Assembly (NCBI RefSeq): GCF_021442385.1
Contig: NZ_MUZA01000003.1
Location: 124,001 to 188,000 of the forward strand
Source: Micromonospora sp. MH99
GTDB lineage: Bacteria > Actinomycetota > Actinomycetes > Mycobacteriales > Micromonosporaceae
Length of the DNA stretch: 64,000 nt
Direction: 5' to 3'
A program made the position numbers and the translations under genes. Shown piece after piece: positions 1 through 6,881 of the stretch. The notes beneath the pieces are model-generated. The model made no database searches, had not been told where the DNA came from, and saw nothing but the letters and a program-made list of their open reading frames with translations. Each line of letters opens with the position of its first letter. Within the stretch, counting starts at the first letter, position 1.

Positions 1-1149
1 CCGGTGCACGGGCACCGGCAACAGCCGGGACGGCGTGTACGGCTCCAGCGGGGCGTACGGCTGCGCCGGTTGGTCCGGCTGGGCCGACGCGCCGGGGCGG
101 TGCAGCCGGTAGACGCCGGACGTCTCCTCGGTGCCGCCCGTGAACCCGGCCACCGACGGGGGCACCGGCGGAACTGTGGAGTGCGGGACGGGGTCGTCCG
201 TCGGATCCGGTGGCCAGCGGAAACCCGGCGACCCGTCCGGCTCGTCGGCCGGCACCCGGGGGTTCGGCACCGGGCCGCCCCCGTGCACCGGCCGGCCCTC
301 GTCGTCGTGCTCGACCGGACCGGTCACCCCCGGGTCCACCGGGCGGGGCGGGGGCGCGGGTGGGTGGTACGCGGACTCGACCGGCCGGTCGCTGTGCGGC
401 GCGGTACGCGCGGCGGGCACCACCGGGGCGTCCCGGTCGGCGGGCGCGTCGTCGGCGCAGACATGGTCGGGGTTGGCCGCCGCCCGGGCGAGAGCCGCCA
501 CCTGCAGCGCCAGCGGGTCGTCGGCGGCCAGGTGCTGCCGGCACAGCTCGCGGGCCAGCGCCAGGTTGTCGTGCGCCTCGGCGAACTGCCCACAGTCGCG
601 CTGCATGGCGCCGAGCCGGGCCAGCATCTTGATCCCGCTGGGGTGACCGTCGCCGTACACCTCGCGGTGCAGCTCCCAGGCGTCCTGGAGGCGGTCGCGG
701 GCCACCGTGCACTGGCCCCGGGCGTACTCGACGGTGGCCAGGTCGGCGTGTGCGGCCAGCACCCGCAGCGACTCGGGCCCGTCCTGCGCGGTCAGCTCGA
801 TGATGACTTCCTGGTACAGCCGGGCGGCCCGGGAGTGGCTGCCGACCCGGTGCAGCACGGCGGCCAGGGTGGCCGCGGCGGCCACCGTGCGGGGGTCGGA
901 GCGACCGTGCAACCGGGTGGTGGCCGCGTACGCGAAGGCGGCCCAGCCTCGGGCGGAGTGCGGCTCGCCCAGGGCGACGAGCACCCGCGCCTGGAGGCTG
1001 GGCGCCTCGGCCAGCTCGGGCGTGGCGTTGGCCGGGCGGGGGTCGGCGTCGGTGAGCGCGTCGGAGAGCAGCCGTTGCGCGCCAGCCACGTCGCCAGTGG
1101 ACACGAGGTGGTGCGCCTGGTCAGTCAACTCGTCGAAGCCGGAGGACAC
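1..1149 (-). CDS. TPR-like helical repeat protein, C-terminally truncated by window edge
   Basis: The frame is open from a GTG at 1149 to the window edge (383 codons), so the C-terminus is missing. GTG is the only usable start: an in-frame TGA lies five codons upstream. The first ~220 residues are alanine/leucine-rich helical repeats (blocks such as RAARLYQEVI and GQFAEAHDNLALAREL), in the style of actinomycete tetratricopeptide proteins. The remaining ~160 residues are proline-rich and low in complexity (many PPVP, RPVD and PPAPPP stretches), probably a disordered tail. No catalytic motif is visible. A scaffold or protein-interaction role is inferred from the fold only. It is transcribed in the same direction as the downstream-facing MarR gene but separated from it by ~57 nt. 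Confidence 0.7.
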   Translation of the reverse strand, partial: MSSGFDELTDQAHHLVSTGDVAGAQRLLSDALTDADPRPANATPELAEAPSLQARVLVALGEPHSARGWAAFAYAATTRLHGRSDPRTVAAAATLAAVLHRVGSHSRAARLYQEVIIELTAQDGPESLRVLAAHADLATVEYARGQCTVARDRLQDAWELHREVYGDGHPSGIKMLARLGAMQRDCGQFAEAHDNLALARELCRQHLAADDPLALQVAALARAAANPDHVCADDAPADRDAPVVPAARTAPHSDRPVESAYHPPAPPPRPVDPGVTGPVEHDDEGRPVHGGGPVPNPRVPADEPDGSPGFRWPPDPTDDPVPHSTVPPVPPSVAGFTGGTEETSGVYRLHRPGASAQPDQPAQPYAPLEPYTPSRLLPVPVHR

Positions 1150-1206
1150 GCCCCATCGTGCTCATCCGACGACGGTAAGTACAAGACGCGCGCCGGTGCC
1201 GATCGG

Positions 1207-1659
1207 TCAGGATCTGGTCAGGTGCTCGGCCAACGTCTCGCTGATCCGGCGCAACTGGTCGACCTGGGCCGGGCTCAACGGGTCGAACAGGTGTCGGCGT
1301 ACCCCCTCGACGTGGCCGGGGGCGGCGGCGGCGAGGGTGGCGAAACCGTCGTCGGTGAGCACCGCGATCTGCCCGCGCCGGTCGGTGGGGCAGTCCTCGC
1401 GGCGTACCCAGCCGGCCGCCTCCAGACGGGCCACCGCGTGCGAGAGCCGGCTGCGGGACGACCCCGCCGCGTCGGCCAGGTCGCTCATCCGAAGTTGCCG
1501 GCCCGGGGCCTCGGAGAGCCGGACCAGGATCTCGTAGTAGGCGTGCGGCATGCCGGCATCGCGTTGCAGCTCGCGGTCGAGCGTGTCCATCAGCGCCCGG
1601 GAGGCGGCGAGGAACGCCCGCCAGGTGCGCTGCTCATCGGGGTCCAACCAGCGGGTCAT
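1207..1659 (-). CDS. MarR-family transcriptional regulator
   Basis: 150-residue winged-helix regulator. The helix-turn-helix is around residues 55-80 (RMSDLADAAGSSRSRLSHAV), followed by the wing with the family's DRRGQIAVLT strand. MarR proteins bind palindromes as dimers and are released by small phenolic or oxidising ligands. An ATG exists four codons upstream (1671). I prefer 1659 because a good -10 (TATGAT, 1672-1667) sits 7 nt before it, which would make the transcript leaderless. The gene is divergent from the VOC gene at 1718, and both promoters overlap one palindrome, so it probably represses itself and that neighbour. The ligand is unknown. Confidence 0.9.
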   Translation of the reverse strand: MTRWLDPDEQRTWRAFLAASRALMDTLDRELQRDAGMPHAYYEILVRLSEAPGRQLRMSDLADAAGSSRSRLSHAVARLEAAGWVRREDCPTDRRGQIAVLTDDGFATLAAAAPGHVEGVRRHLFDPLSPAQVDQLRRISETLAEHLTRS

Positions 1660-1666
1660 GACGACC

Positions 1667-1711
1667 ATCATACCCGCAGTGGTTGAACGCTCAACTAAAT
1701 CGCGCTAATCT
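1667..1711. promoter_or_regulatory. Divergent leaderless promoters sharing a MarR-type palindrome
   Basis: The palindrome GTTGAACGCTCAAC (1682-1695) lies between the MarR and VOC genes. Rightward: -35 TTGAAC (1683-1688), 17-nt spacer, -10 TAATCT (1706-1711), with the VOC ATG 7 nt after the -10. Leftward: -35 TTGAGC (1694-1689), 16-nt spacer, -10 TATGAT (1672-1667), with the MarR ATG 8 nt on. The palindrome covers both -35 boxes, so one bound dimer would block both genes. Promoter strength and binding are inferred. Confidence 0.65.
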
Positions 1712-1717
1712 GGGGCC

Positions 1718-2239
1718 ATGGGTATCCACCGGCTCAACCACGCGGTCCTCTACGTCAGTGACCTCGCCCGCAGCGTCGCCTTCTACCGCGACGTGCTGGG
1801 CTTCCGCCCGGTGGCGATGACCCCGGACGGCTTCCGGGGCGCCACCTTCCTCCAGGCCCCCGACTCCACCAACGACCACGACCTCGGCCTGTTCGAGATC
1901 GGCGCGGGCGCCGGCCGGTCCACCGCCGGCCGGGCCACCGTCGGGCTCTACCACCTGGCGTGGGAGGTCGACACCCTCGACGAGCTGGCCGCCACCGCCG
2001 AGCGGCTCGCCGCCGCCGGGGCGCTGGTCGGCACGTCCGACCACGGCACCACCAAGAGCCTCTACGGCCAGGACCCGGACGGTCTGGAGTTCGAGGTGGT
2101 CTGGCTGATCCCGGCCGACCTGCTCGACGACACCGCCCTGGCCGCCCGCAAGCAGATCGGTCGGCTCGACCTGGACGCCGAGCGCCAGCGCTACGGCGGG
2201 CAGACCCGCGGTGGCGTGGGGATCTCCGTGCCGGCCTGA
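1718..2239 (+). CDS. VOC-family protein (glyoxalase / extradiol dioxygenase fold)
   Basis: 173 residues with the vicinal-oxygen-chelate layout. The N-terminal module opens IHRLNHAVLYVSDLARSVAFY, and the second half has YHLAWEV and DPDGLEFEVVW. These supply the usual two His and one Glu metal ligands (about H8, H77-80 and E124-126). Family members act as glyoxalases, dioxygenases or antibiotic-binding proteins. The sequence resembles the catechol-2,3-dioxygenase-like branch, but the substrate cannot be told. It is paired with the divergent MarR gene, which suggests induction by an aromatic or oxidant ligand. The ATG lies 7 nt after the -10 box, so translation is probably leaderless. Confidence 0.85.
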   Translation: MGIHRLNHAVLYVSDLARSVAFYRDVLGFRPVAMTPDGFRGATFLQAPDSTNDHDLGLFEIGAGAGRSTAGRATVGLYHLAWEVDTLDELAATAERLAAAGALVGTSDHGTTKSLYGQDPDGLEFEVVWLIPADLLDDTALAARKQIGRLDLDAERQRYGGQTRGGVGISVPA

Positions 2240-2247
2240 GCCGGCCA

Positions 2248-2258
2248 TAGGGTAGAAC
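2248..2258 (+). promoter_or_regulatory. Candidate -10 element for the gene at 2265
   Basis: TAGGGT (2248-2253) followed by TAGAAC (2253-2258) stands 6-11 nt before the ATG at 2265. There is no recognisable ribosome site, so a leaderless transcript is likely, as is common in actinomycetes. Confidence 0.4.
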
Positions 2259-2264
2259 GGACCG

Positions 2265-3215
2265 ATGCCAACCAACCGGACCACCGACTTCCTTCGTGAG
2301 CTGCTGGTCCGCCAGGTGACGACCTGGTTGCCCGCCGCCCTGCACCGCTCCCGGCGGGCAACCATCGCGCTGGCCTGGGCCGGCGCCGACGGCGGCGCGG
2401 CCGAGGCGGTGCTGCGGGTGGTCGCCGGCCACGCCGCCCAGGTGCGGGGTCGGCAGGTGACGGTGTTGGTGCTGGCCGACGGCGCTGCCGACCTGCCGGC
2501 CCGGCTCGGGCCGATCGAGGCGGAGTTGCCTGCCGAGGTGACCGTGCACCTGCTGCCCGGCGGTCCGGACCGGTTGCCGGTCGCGGTGAAGGCGGCCGGC
2601 GCCGCCGGGTCGCCGCTGTTCTGTTTCCTGGACCTGCCCGGCGAGGTGTCCCCGCAGCTGCTCGGCGCCGCCGCCAACGGCCGCACCGGCGAGGTGCTGC
2701 TGCACGCCGGCGACGTCGCCCGTGCGGCCCTCATCGCCGCCGGATTCCCGCTGGTCGCCGAGGTGGCGCCGGTGCTCCCGACCGACGCCGCGGCAGGCGC
2801 GACAGCTCCGGCAGGCGGGACAGCTCCGGCCGGCACGACGGATGACGCGGCGGTTGGCGTGGTCGCGTTCGGCAGCCGTTCGGACCGCAGTCTGGAGGCG
2901 GTGCGTGACGCGCTCTGGACGGTCGGCGCGGACCTTGGTGTGCGCTACCGCGACCCCGCCGACCCGACGGTCCCGCCGGTGGACGTGGCCGGGGATCCGG
3001 CCCTGGAACCGCTGGCCGGAAAGCTGCTGGCCGAGTTGCGCCGGGGCGGGCCACGGCCGGTCACCGAGCTGCGCCGGCACACCCTCACCGCAACTGTCTA
3101 CCGTGCCGCGGACGCCAACCGCGCGCTGGCCAACCTGGTCGAGGCGGGCGACGTACGCCGCGAGCGCGACACGGGCCGCCTGGCCGGCGACGAGATCATC
3201 ACGCCCACGCGCTGA
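2265..3215 (+). CDS. Conserved hypothetical protein with possible C-terminal winged helix
   Basis: 316 residues, not recognised by name. Residues 1-175 alternate hydrophobic strands and helices (ATIALAWAGAD, RQVTVLVLADGAADLPARL, PLFCFLDLPGE), like an alpha/beta domain. Residues 180-200 are an Ala/Thr/Gly-rich linker (GATAPAGGTAPAGTT). The C-terminal ~70 residues (GPRPVTELRRHTLTATVYRA, then NLVEAGDVRRERD) look like a small winged helix. There is no signal peptide or membrane segment. A nucleic-acid-linked function is only a guess from the C-terminus. The gene ends at a strong hairpin at 3372-3408 and is not in an operon. Confidence 0.7.
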   Translation: MPTNRTTDFLRELLVRQVTTWLPAALHRSRRATIALAWAGADGGAAEAVLRVVAGHAAQVRGRQVTVLVLADGAADLPARLGPIEAELPAEVTVHLLPGGPDRLPVAVKAAGAAGSPLFCFLDLPGEVSPQLLGAAANGRTGEVLLHAGDVARAALIAAGFPLVAEVAPVLPTDAAAGATAPAGGTAPAGTTDDAAVGVVAFGSRSDRSLEAVRDALWTVGADLGVRYRDPADPTVPPVDVAGDPALEPLAGKLLAELRRGGPRPVTELRRHTLTATVYRAADANRALANLVEAGDVRRERDTGRLAGDEIITPTR

Positions 3216-3217
3216 GG

Positions 3218-3300
3218 CCCCCGCGATCTTGCACTTTCTGTCCCGACATATCGGGGGAATGCCGCCCAAATCTAAGACCGAAACTGCAAGATCGGCGGGG
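3218..3300. repeat. Palindromic intergenic repeat (REP-like)
   Basis: Inverted arms CGATCTTGCA (3224-3233) and TGCAAGATCG (3285-3294) flank a ~50-nt centre that contains its own hairpin, CCCGACATATCGGG. Outer C-run and G-run extend the pairing. I recall similar GATCTTGCA-bearing elements between genes of Micromonospora-type genomes, but only one copy is in this window. Confidence 0.5.
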
Positions 3301-3329
3301 CGCGGCGCGGGTGCGGGTGGGTGCGGGTG

Positions 3330-3371
3330 CGGGCGGGGTGGGGTGGACGCCGGGCGGGGTGGGGTGGACGC
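3330..3371. repeat. Two tandem 21-bp G-rich repeats
   Basis: The unit CGGGCGGGGTGGGGTGGACGC occurs at 3330-3350 and 3351-3371, with shorter GTGCGGGTGG units before it at 3311-3329. The strand is rich in G-runs, and the repeat abuts the terminator hairpin. Confidence 0.75.
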
Positions 3372-3408
3372 CGAGCGGGGTGCCGGTGAATCACCGGCAC
3401 CCCGCTCG
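3372..3408. terminator. Strong bidirectional hairpin terminator
   Basis: An 18-bp perfect inverted repeat with a single central base lies between the convergent genes ending at 3215 and 3421. There is no T-tract, as is usual for high-GC actinomycetes. Confidence 0.75.
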
Positions 3409-3420
3409 ACTCCCGGGACG

Positions 3421-3600
3421 CTACGACCGGGACTTGTCCTGCTTCCAGGACAGCGGACCCGGCAGGTCGACGCGGTGCGCCCGGGCCTTCGAGTTCCAGG
3501 ACCAGCGCCCGATCTTGATGCTCCACGAGGAGAAGCCGTTCTCGGTGAAGTTCAGGATGATCGGACCGTACTTCTTGCGCTTGCGAAACATGAGGCCCAT
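3421..3600 (-). CDS. Small DUF4236-like protein
   Basis: 59 residues beginning MGLMFRKRKKYGPIILNFTE. The opening FRKRKKYGP...LN and the alternating hydrophobic/glycine pattern afterwards (FSSWSIKIGRWSWNSK, then HRVDLPGPLSW) resemble the short DUF4236 beta-rich family, whose function is unknown. I chose the internal ATG at 3600 because GAGGGGAG lies 7 nt upstream. The frame is open further upstream to 3717, but that part lacks a ribosome site and looks non-coding. The protein is strongly basic and has no signal peptide. The family assignment is tentative. Confidence 0.6.
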   Translation of the reverse strand: MGLMFRKRKKYGPIILNFTENGFSSWSIKIGRWSWNSKARAHRVDLPGPLSWKQDKSRS

Positions 3601-3849
3601 CGGAGGTCTCCCCTCGTCACCGTTCCCTGCCGTGTCGAGATCGAACATTCCCGGACGGGCGAAATCCGAAACCACCTCGCCGTCCCCGGTGGACGGTGCT
3701 GCGGCACGAGGCGGCAATCTCTATTCATCAGATAGGTGTTGCGCGGCGGTAAACGCTGCTAGGGGCGCTTCGTAACATCGCTGGCGATGAAAGTCTCACC
3801 TTCTGGAAGACCGTTGACCGGTCGCTGCGACCGGCGGCAGCATGGGCTC

Positions 3850-3927
3850 ATGTCGCAGCGGGATGAGCTCCTCCTCATCGCTTGCGTGCACGTCGACCTG
3901 GTCCGGCACGCGAGCGCGCTCTGTTGA
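3850..3927 (+). CDS. Sulfur-operon leader peptide (25 aa)
   Basis: Short frame ending ...IACVHVDLVRHASALC then TGA. It matches the pattern of the actinomycete leader peptides found before sulfur-uptake and cysteine genes (HVDL-R--SA-C near the end). Cys codons are at positions 12 and 25, the last one directly before the stop. In this family, ribosome stalling at Cys codons during sulfur shortage is thought to raise expression of the downstream operon. The first gene of the transporter operon starts 134 nt downstream, in line with a cis-acting leader. The family match is from memory of the consensus; attenuation here is inferred. Confidence 0.7.
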   Translation: MSQRDELLLIACVHVDLVRHASALC

Positions 3928-4061
3928 GCTGACCGGTTCTCCCCGGCCCGGCTCCGTCGCCGCACTCTCACCGCTCGCCCGCTCACCGCGGAGCGGCGTG
4001 CCTCCACGCGCCCCACCCGGGTGCCCTGCACTTCCATCGTGGACAGATCAGGAGACCTCCC

Positions 4062-5087
4062 ATGTCCCCACCCCGTCGTGCCCTCCTGCGTGGCCTCGCG
4101 GCCGCCGCCGCGTTGACCCTGCTCACCGGCATGGCCGGCTGCGGCGGCGACGCCGAGGCCGGGCAGGCCACCGAGCTGCGCTACCAGGGCTCGGTCGGCC
4201 AGGTCACCCTCCCCGAACTCGCCGCCGACCTCGGCTACCTCGGCGACGTGAAGCTCAACTGGATCGGCAACGTCACCGGCGGCCCGCAGGACATCCAGGC
4301 CACCGCCACCGGCCAGAGCGACTTCGGCGGCGCGTTCAACGGCGCGATCGTCAAACTCGCCGCTGCCCACGCCCCGATCACGGCCGTCGTCAGCTACTAC
4401 GGCTCCGACGCGCAGACCTTCCAGGGCTACTACGTGCTCGACGACAGCCCGATCCGCAACCCTCGCGACCTGATCGGCAGGAAGGTCGGCATGAACACTC
4501 TCGGCGCCCACGCCGAGGCGGTGCTCAAGACCTGGCTGGCTCGCGGCGGGCTCACCCCCGCCGAGATCAAGCAGGTCGAGCTGGTCGCCCTGCCGCCGGT
4601 CAACGCCGAGCAGTCGCTGCGGCAGAAGCAGATCGACGTGGCGGTGCTCGGCGGGGTCATCCGCGACAAGGCGATCGCGGGCGGTGGCATCCGCACCGTC
4701 GTCACCGACTACCAGCTGCTCGGCGCGTTCAGCGCCGGCACGTACGTCTTTCGCGACGACTTCATCACGCGCAACCCGGAGACCGTCAAGGCGTTCGTGA
4801 CCGGAGTCGGCAAGGCCATCGAGTGGGCCCGCACGCAGCCCCGGGAGACAGTGGTCGCCCGGATGCGCGACATCATCGCCAAGCGCGGCCGCAACGAGGA
4901 CCCGTCGCTCGTCGCGTACTGGAAGAGCAGCGGCGTCGCCGGGCGCGGCGGGGTGATCAGCGAGCAGGAGTTCGGCACCTGGATCGACTGGCTCGCCGCC
5001 GAGGGCGAGCTGAGGGGCGAGCGTCCCCAGCCGTCCGACATCTTCACCAACCGGTTCAACCCCTTCGTGGACGGAGGGAACGCGTGA
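4062..5087 (+). CDS. ABC transporter substrate-binding lipoprotein (NitT/TauT/SsuA type)
   Basis: 341 residues. The twin-arginine-like N-terminus (PPRRALLRG) leads into a hydrophobic stretch and a lipobox ending at Cys27 (GMAGC), so this is a membrane-anchored binding protein. The body has the SsuA/TauA pattern: LPELAADLGYLGDVKLNWIG near the start, and DFGGAFNGAIVKLAA and DLIGRKVGMNTLGAHAEAVL in the middle. The family binds sulfonates, taurine, nitrate or similar anions. AGGAG precedes the ATG by 7-8 nt. It is the first gene of the operon behind the cysteine leader peptide, so the ligand is probably an organosulfur compound. Its stop overlaps the GTG of the ATPase. Confidence 0.9.
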   Translation: MSPPRRALLRGLAAAAALTLLTGMAGCGGDAEAGQATELRYQGSVGQVTLPELAADLGYLGDVKLNWIGNVTGGPQDIQATATGQSDFGGAFNGAIVKLAAAHAPITAVVSYYGSDAQTFQGYYVLDDSPIRNPRDLIGRKVGMNTLGAHAEAVLKTWLARGGLTPAEIKQVELVALPPVNAEQSLRQKQIDVAVLGGVIRDKAIAGGGIRTVVTDYQLLGAFSAGTYVFRDDFITRNPETVKAFVTGVGKAIEWARTQPRETVVARMRDIIAKRGRNEDPSLVAYWKSSGVAGRGGVISEQEFGTWIDWLAAEGELRGERPQPSDIFTNRFNPFVDGGNA

Positions 5088-6013
5088 GCACCGACAAGAT
5101 CCTCTTTGACCGGGTGAGCAAATCCTTCGGAGTCCGCGCCACCCGGCGGGGGACCGCCGGCGCGGTGACCGCGCTGGACCAGGTGACCCTCGGGGTACGC
5201 CCCGGCGAGTTCCTCGTCGTCGTCGGCCCCAGCGGTTGCGGCAAGTCCACCCTGCTCGACCTGCTCGGCGGGCTCATCGCACCGACCGGCGGTCAGGTGC
5301 TCGTCGACGGCCGGCCCGTCACCGGCCCCGGCCTGGATCGGGGCATCGTCTTTCAGCAGTACGCGCTGCTGCCCTGGCGCACCGCCGCCGGCAACGTGGC
5401 GTTCGGGCTGGAGGCCAAGGGCGTGGCCCGCGCCGAACGAGCCGAGAAGATCGCGTACCACCTGGACCTGGTGGGCCTGAGCGGGTTCGCCGACCGCTAC
5501 CCGCACGAGCTGTCCGGTGGCATGAAACAGCGGGTCGCCATCGCCCGCAGCCTCGCGTACGACCCGGACGTGCTGCTCATGGACGAGCCGTTCGCCGCGT
5601 TGGACGCGCAGACCCGCGAGAAGTTGCAGGACGAGCTGGTGCGCATCTGGGCGCGCACCGGCAAGACCATCGTGTTCATCACGCACGGCATCGACGAGGC
5701 GGTGCACCTCGGCCAGCGGGTGGCGGTGCTCACCTCCCGACCGGGGCGGGTCAAGCAGGTCATCGACATCGACCTCGGCGACCGGGACGCCGTCGAGGAC
5801 GTGCGCTCCACCGACGCGTTCCGCCACCACCGGCACCAGATCTGGACGCTGCTGCGCGACGAGGTGCGCGCCGCACAGGCCGCCGAAGGCGCGGCGGGCA
5901 GCCGCACCGCCCACCCCGGAGCGGTCGGTGGTCGTACCCCCGTCGTCGCCGGAGCCGACGCGCGGCGCGGGGCGCCGACGGCGGCCGACCCCGAGGAGGC
6001 CCGCGTTGGTTGA
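5084..6013 (+). CDS. ABC transporter ATP-binding protein (SsuB/TauB type)
   Basis: 309 residues starting at a GTG that overlaps the previous stop (GTGA). Walker A is GPSGCGKST (about residues 48-56), the signature is LSGGMKQR (about 143-150), and Walker B is [12 protein letters not shown] with a following FITHGIDEA switch region. These mark an active importer ATPase of the sulfonate/nitrate class. The last ~45 residues are an Ala/Arg-rich extension with no obvious role. It energises the permease encoded next, whose start lies inside the end of this gene, so the two should be translationally coupled. Confidence 0.92.
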   Translation: MSTDKILFDRVSKSFGVRATRRGTAGAVTALDQVTLGVRPGEFLVVVGPSGCGKSTLLDLLGGLIAPTGGQVLVDGRPVTGPGLDRGIVFQQYALLPWRTAAGNVAFGLEAKGVARAERAEKIAYHLDLVGLSGFADRYPHELSGGMKQRVAIARSLAYDPDVLLMDEPFAALDAQTREKLQDELVRIWARTGKTIVFITHGIDEAVHLGQRVAVLTSRPGRVKQVIDIDLGDRDAVEDVRSTDAFRHHRHQIWTLLRDEVRAAQAAEGAAGSRTAHPGAVGGRTPVVAGADARRGAPTAADPEEARVG

Positions 6014-6872
6014 CATCGTCGAACGTCCCACCCGGCTGGCGGCCCCACCGGCCTTGCCGGACGCGGTGGCCGTGCCCGCAGCCGCAGGCCGGACCGGTCG
6101 GTTGCTCGGCCTCGGCGCGAGGGCGCTGCACCGCAGCGTCGCGATCGTCGCGCTGGCCGCCGTCTGGGAGGGCGCACCCCGGCTCGGCCTGGTCGACCGG
6201 GTGTTCCTGCCGCCGCTGTCGGAGGTGCTGGCGGCCTGGTGGGAGCTGCTGCGCAGCGGGCAGCTCGCCGAGCACGTCGGCGCGAGCCTGACCCGGTCGC
6301 TGGCCGGGCTGGGTCTGGCGGTGCTCACCGCGATCCCGCTCGGGCTGCTGATCGGCTGGTACCGGCCGCTCGCCGAGCTGCTCAGTCCGCTGCTGGAGGT
6401 GTTCCGCAACACCGCCGCGCTGGCCCTGCTGCCGGTTTTCGTGCTCATCCTCGGGCTGGGGGAGACCTCCAAGATCGCCCTGGTGCTGTACGCGTGCTCC
6501 TGGCCGATCCTGCTGAACACGATCGCCGGCGTGAAGGGCGTCGACCCGCTGCTGATCCGCTCGGCCCGCTCGATGGGCCTGAATCATCTGCGGCTGTTCC
6601 AGAAGGTGATCCTGCCGGCGGCGGTGCCGACCATCTTCACCGGCGTACGGCTGGCCGGGGCGTACTCGATCCTGGTGCTCGTCGCGGCCGAGATGGTCGG
6701 CGCGAAGGCCGGCCTCGGCTACCTCGTCAACTACGCGCAGTACAACTTCGCGATCCCCGACATGTACTCCGGGATCATCACGATCTCCGCCATCGGTCTG
6801 GTCGTCAACCAGCTCCTCGTCGCCCTCGAACGCCGCTTCTCCACATGGCGCGTCGACGTCTCCGCCGGATAG
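6006..6872 (+). CDS. ABC transporter permease (SsuC/TauC type)
   Basis: About 288 residues and six predicted membrane helices, with the inner-membrane EAA loop (SARSMGLNHLRLFQKVILPAAVPTI, near residues 175-200) that contacts the ATPase. I placed the start at TTG 6006 because AGGAGG lies just upstream and the protein then begins LVDIVERPTRL. An ATG at 5928 would add 26 Arg/Pro-rich residues inside the ATPase gene. It forms the channel of the organosulfur importer with the two preceding genes. Start confidence is moderate; family confidence is high. Confidence 0.88.
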   Translation: MVDIVERPTRLAAPPALPDAVAVPAAAGRTGRLLGLGARALHRSVAIVALAAVWEGAPRLGLVDRVFLPPLSEVLAAWWELLRSGQLAEHVGASLTRSLAGLGLAVLTAIPLGLLIGWYRPLAELLSPLLEVFRNTAALALLPVFVLILGLGETSKIALVLYACSWPILLNTIAGVKGVDPLLIRSARSMGLNHLRLFQKVILPAAVPTIFTGVRLAGAYSILVLVAAEMVGAKAGLGYLVNYAQYNFAIPDMYSGIITISAIGLVVNQLLVALERRFSTWRVDVSAG

Positions 6873-6881
6873 GACACTGTC

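Noticed and set aside
4..1686. Long rightward open frame at the left edge
   Set aside because: Arg/Gly/Val-rich translation opposite two real leftward genes; an antisense shadow of high-GC coding DNA.
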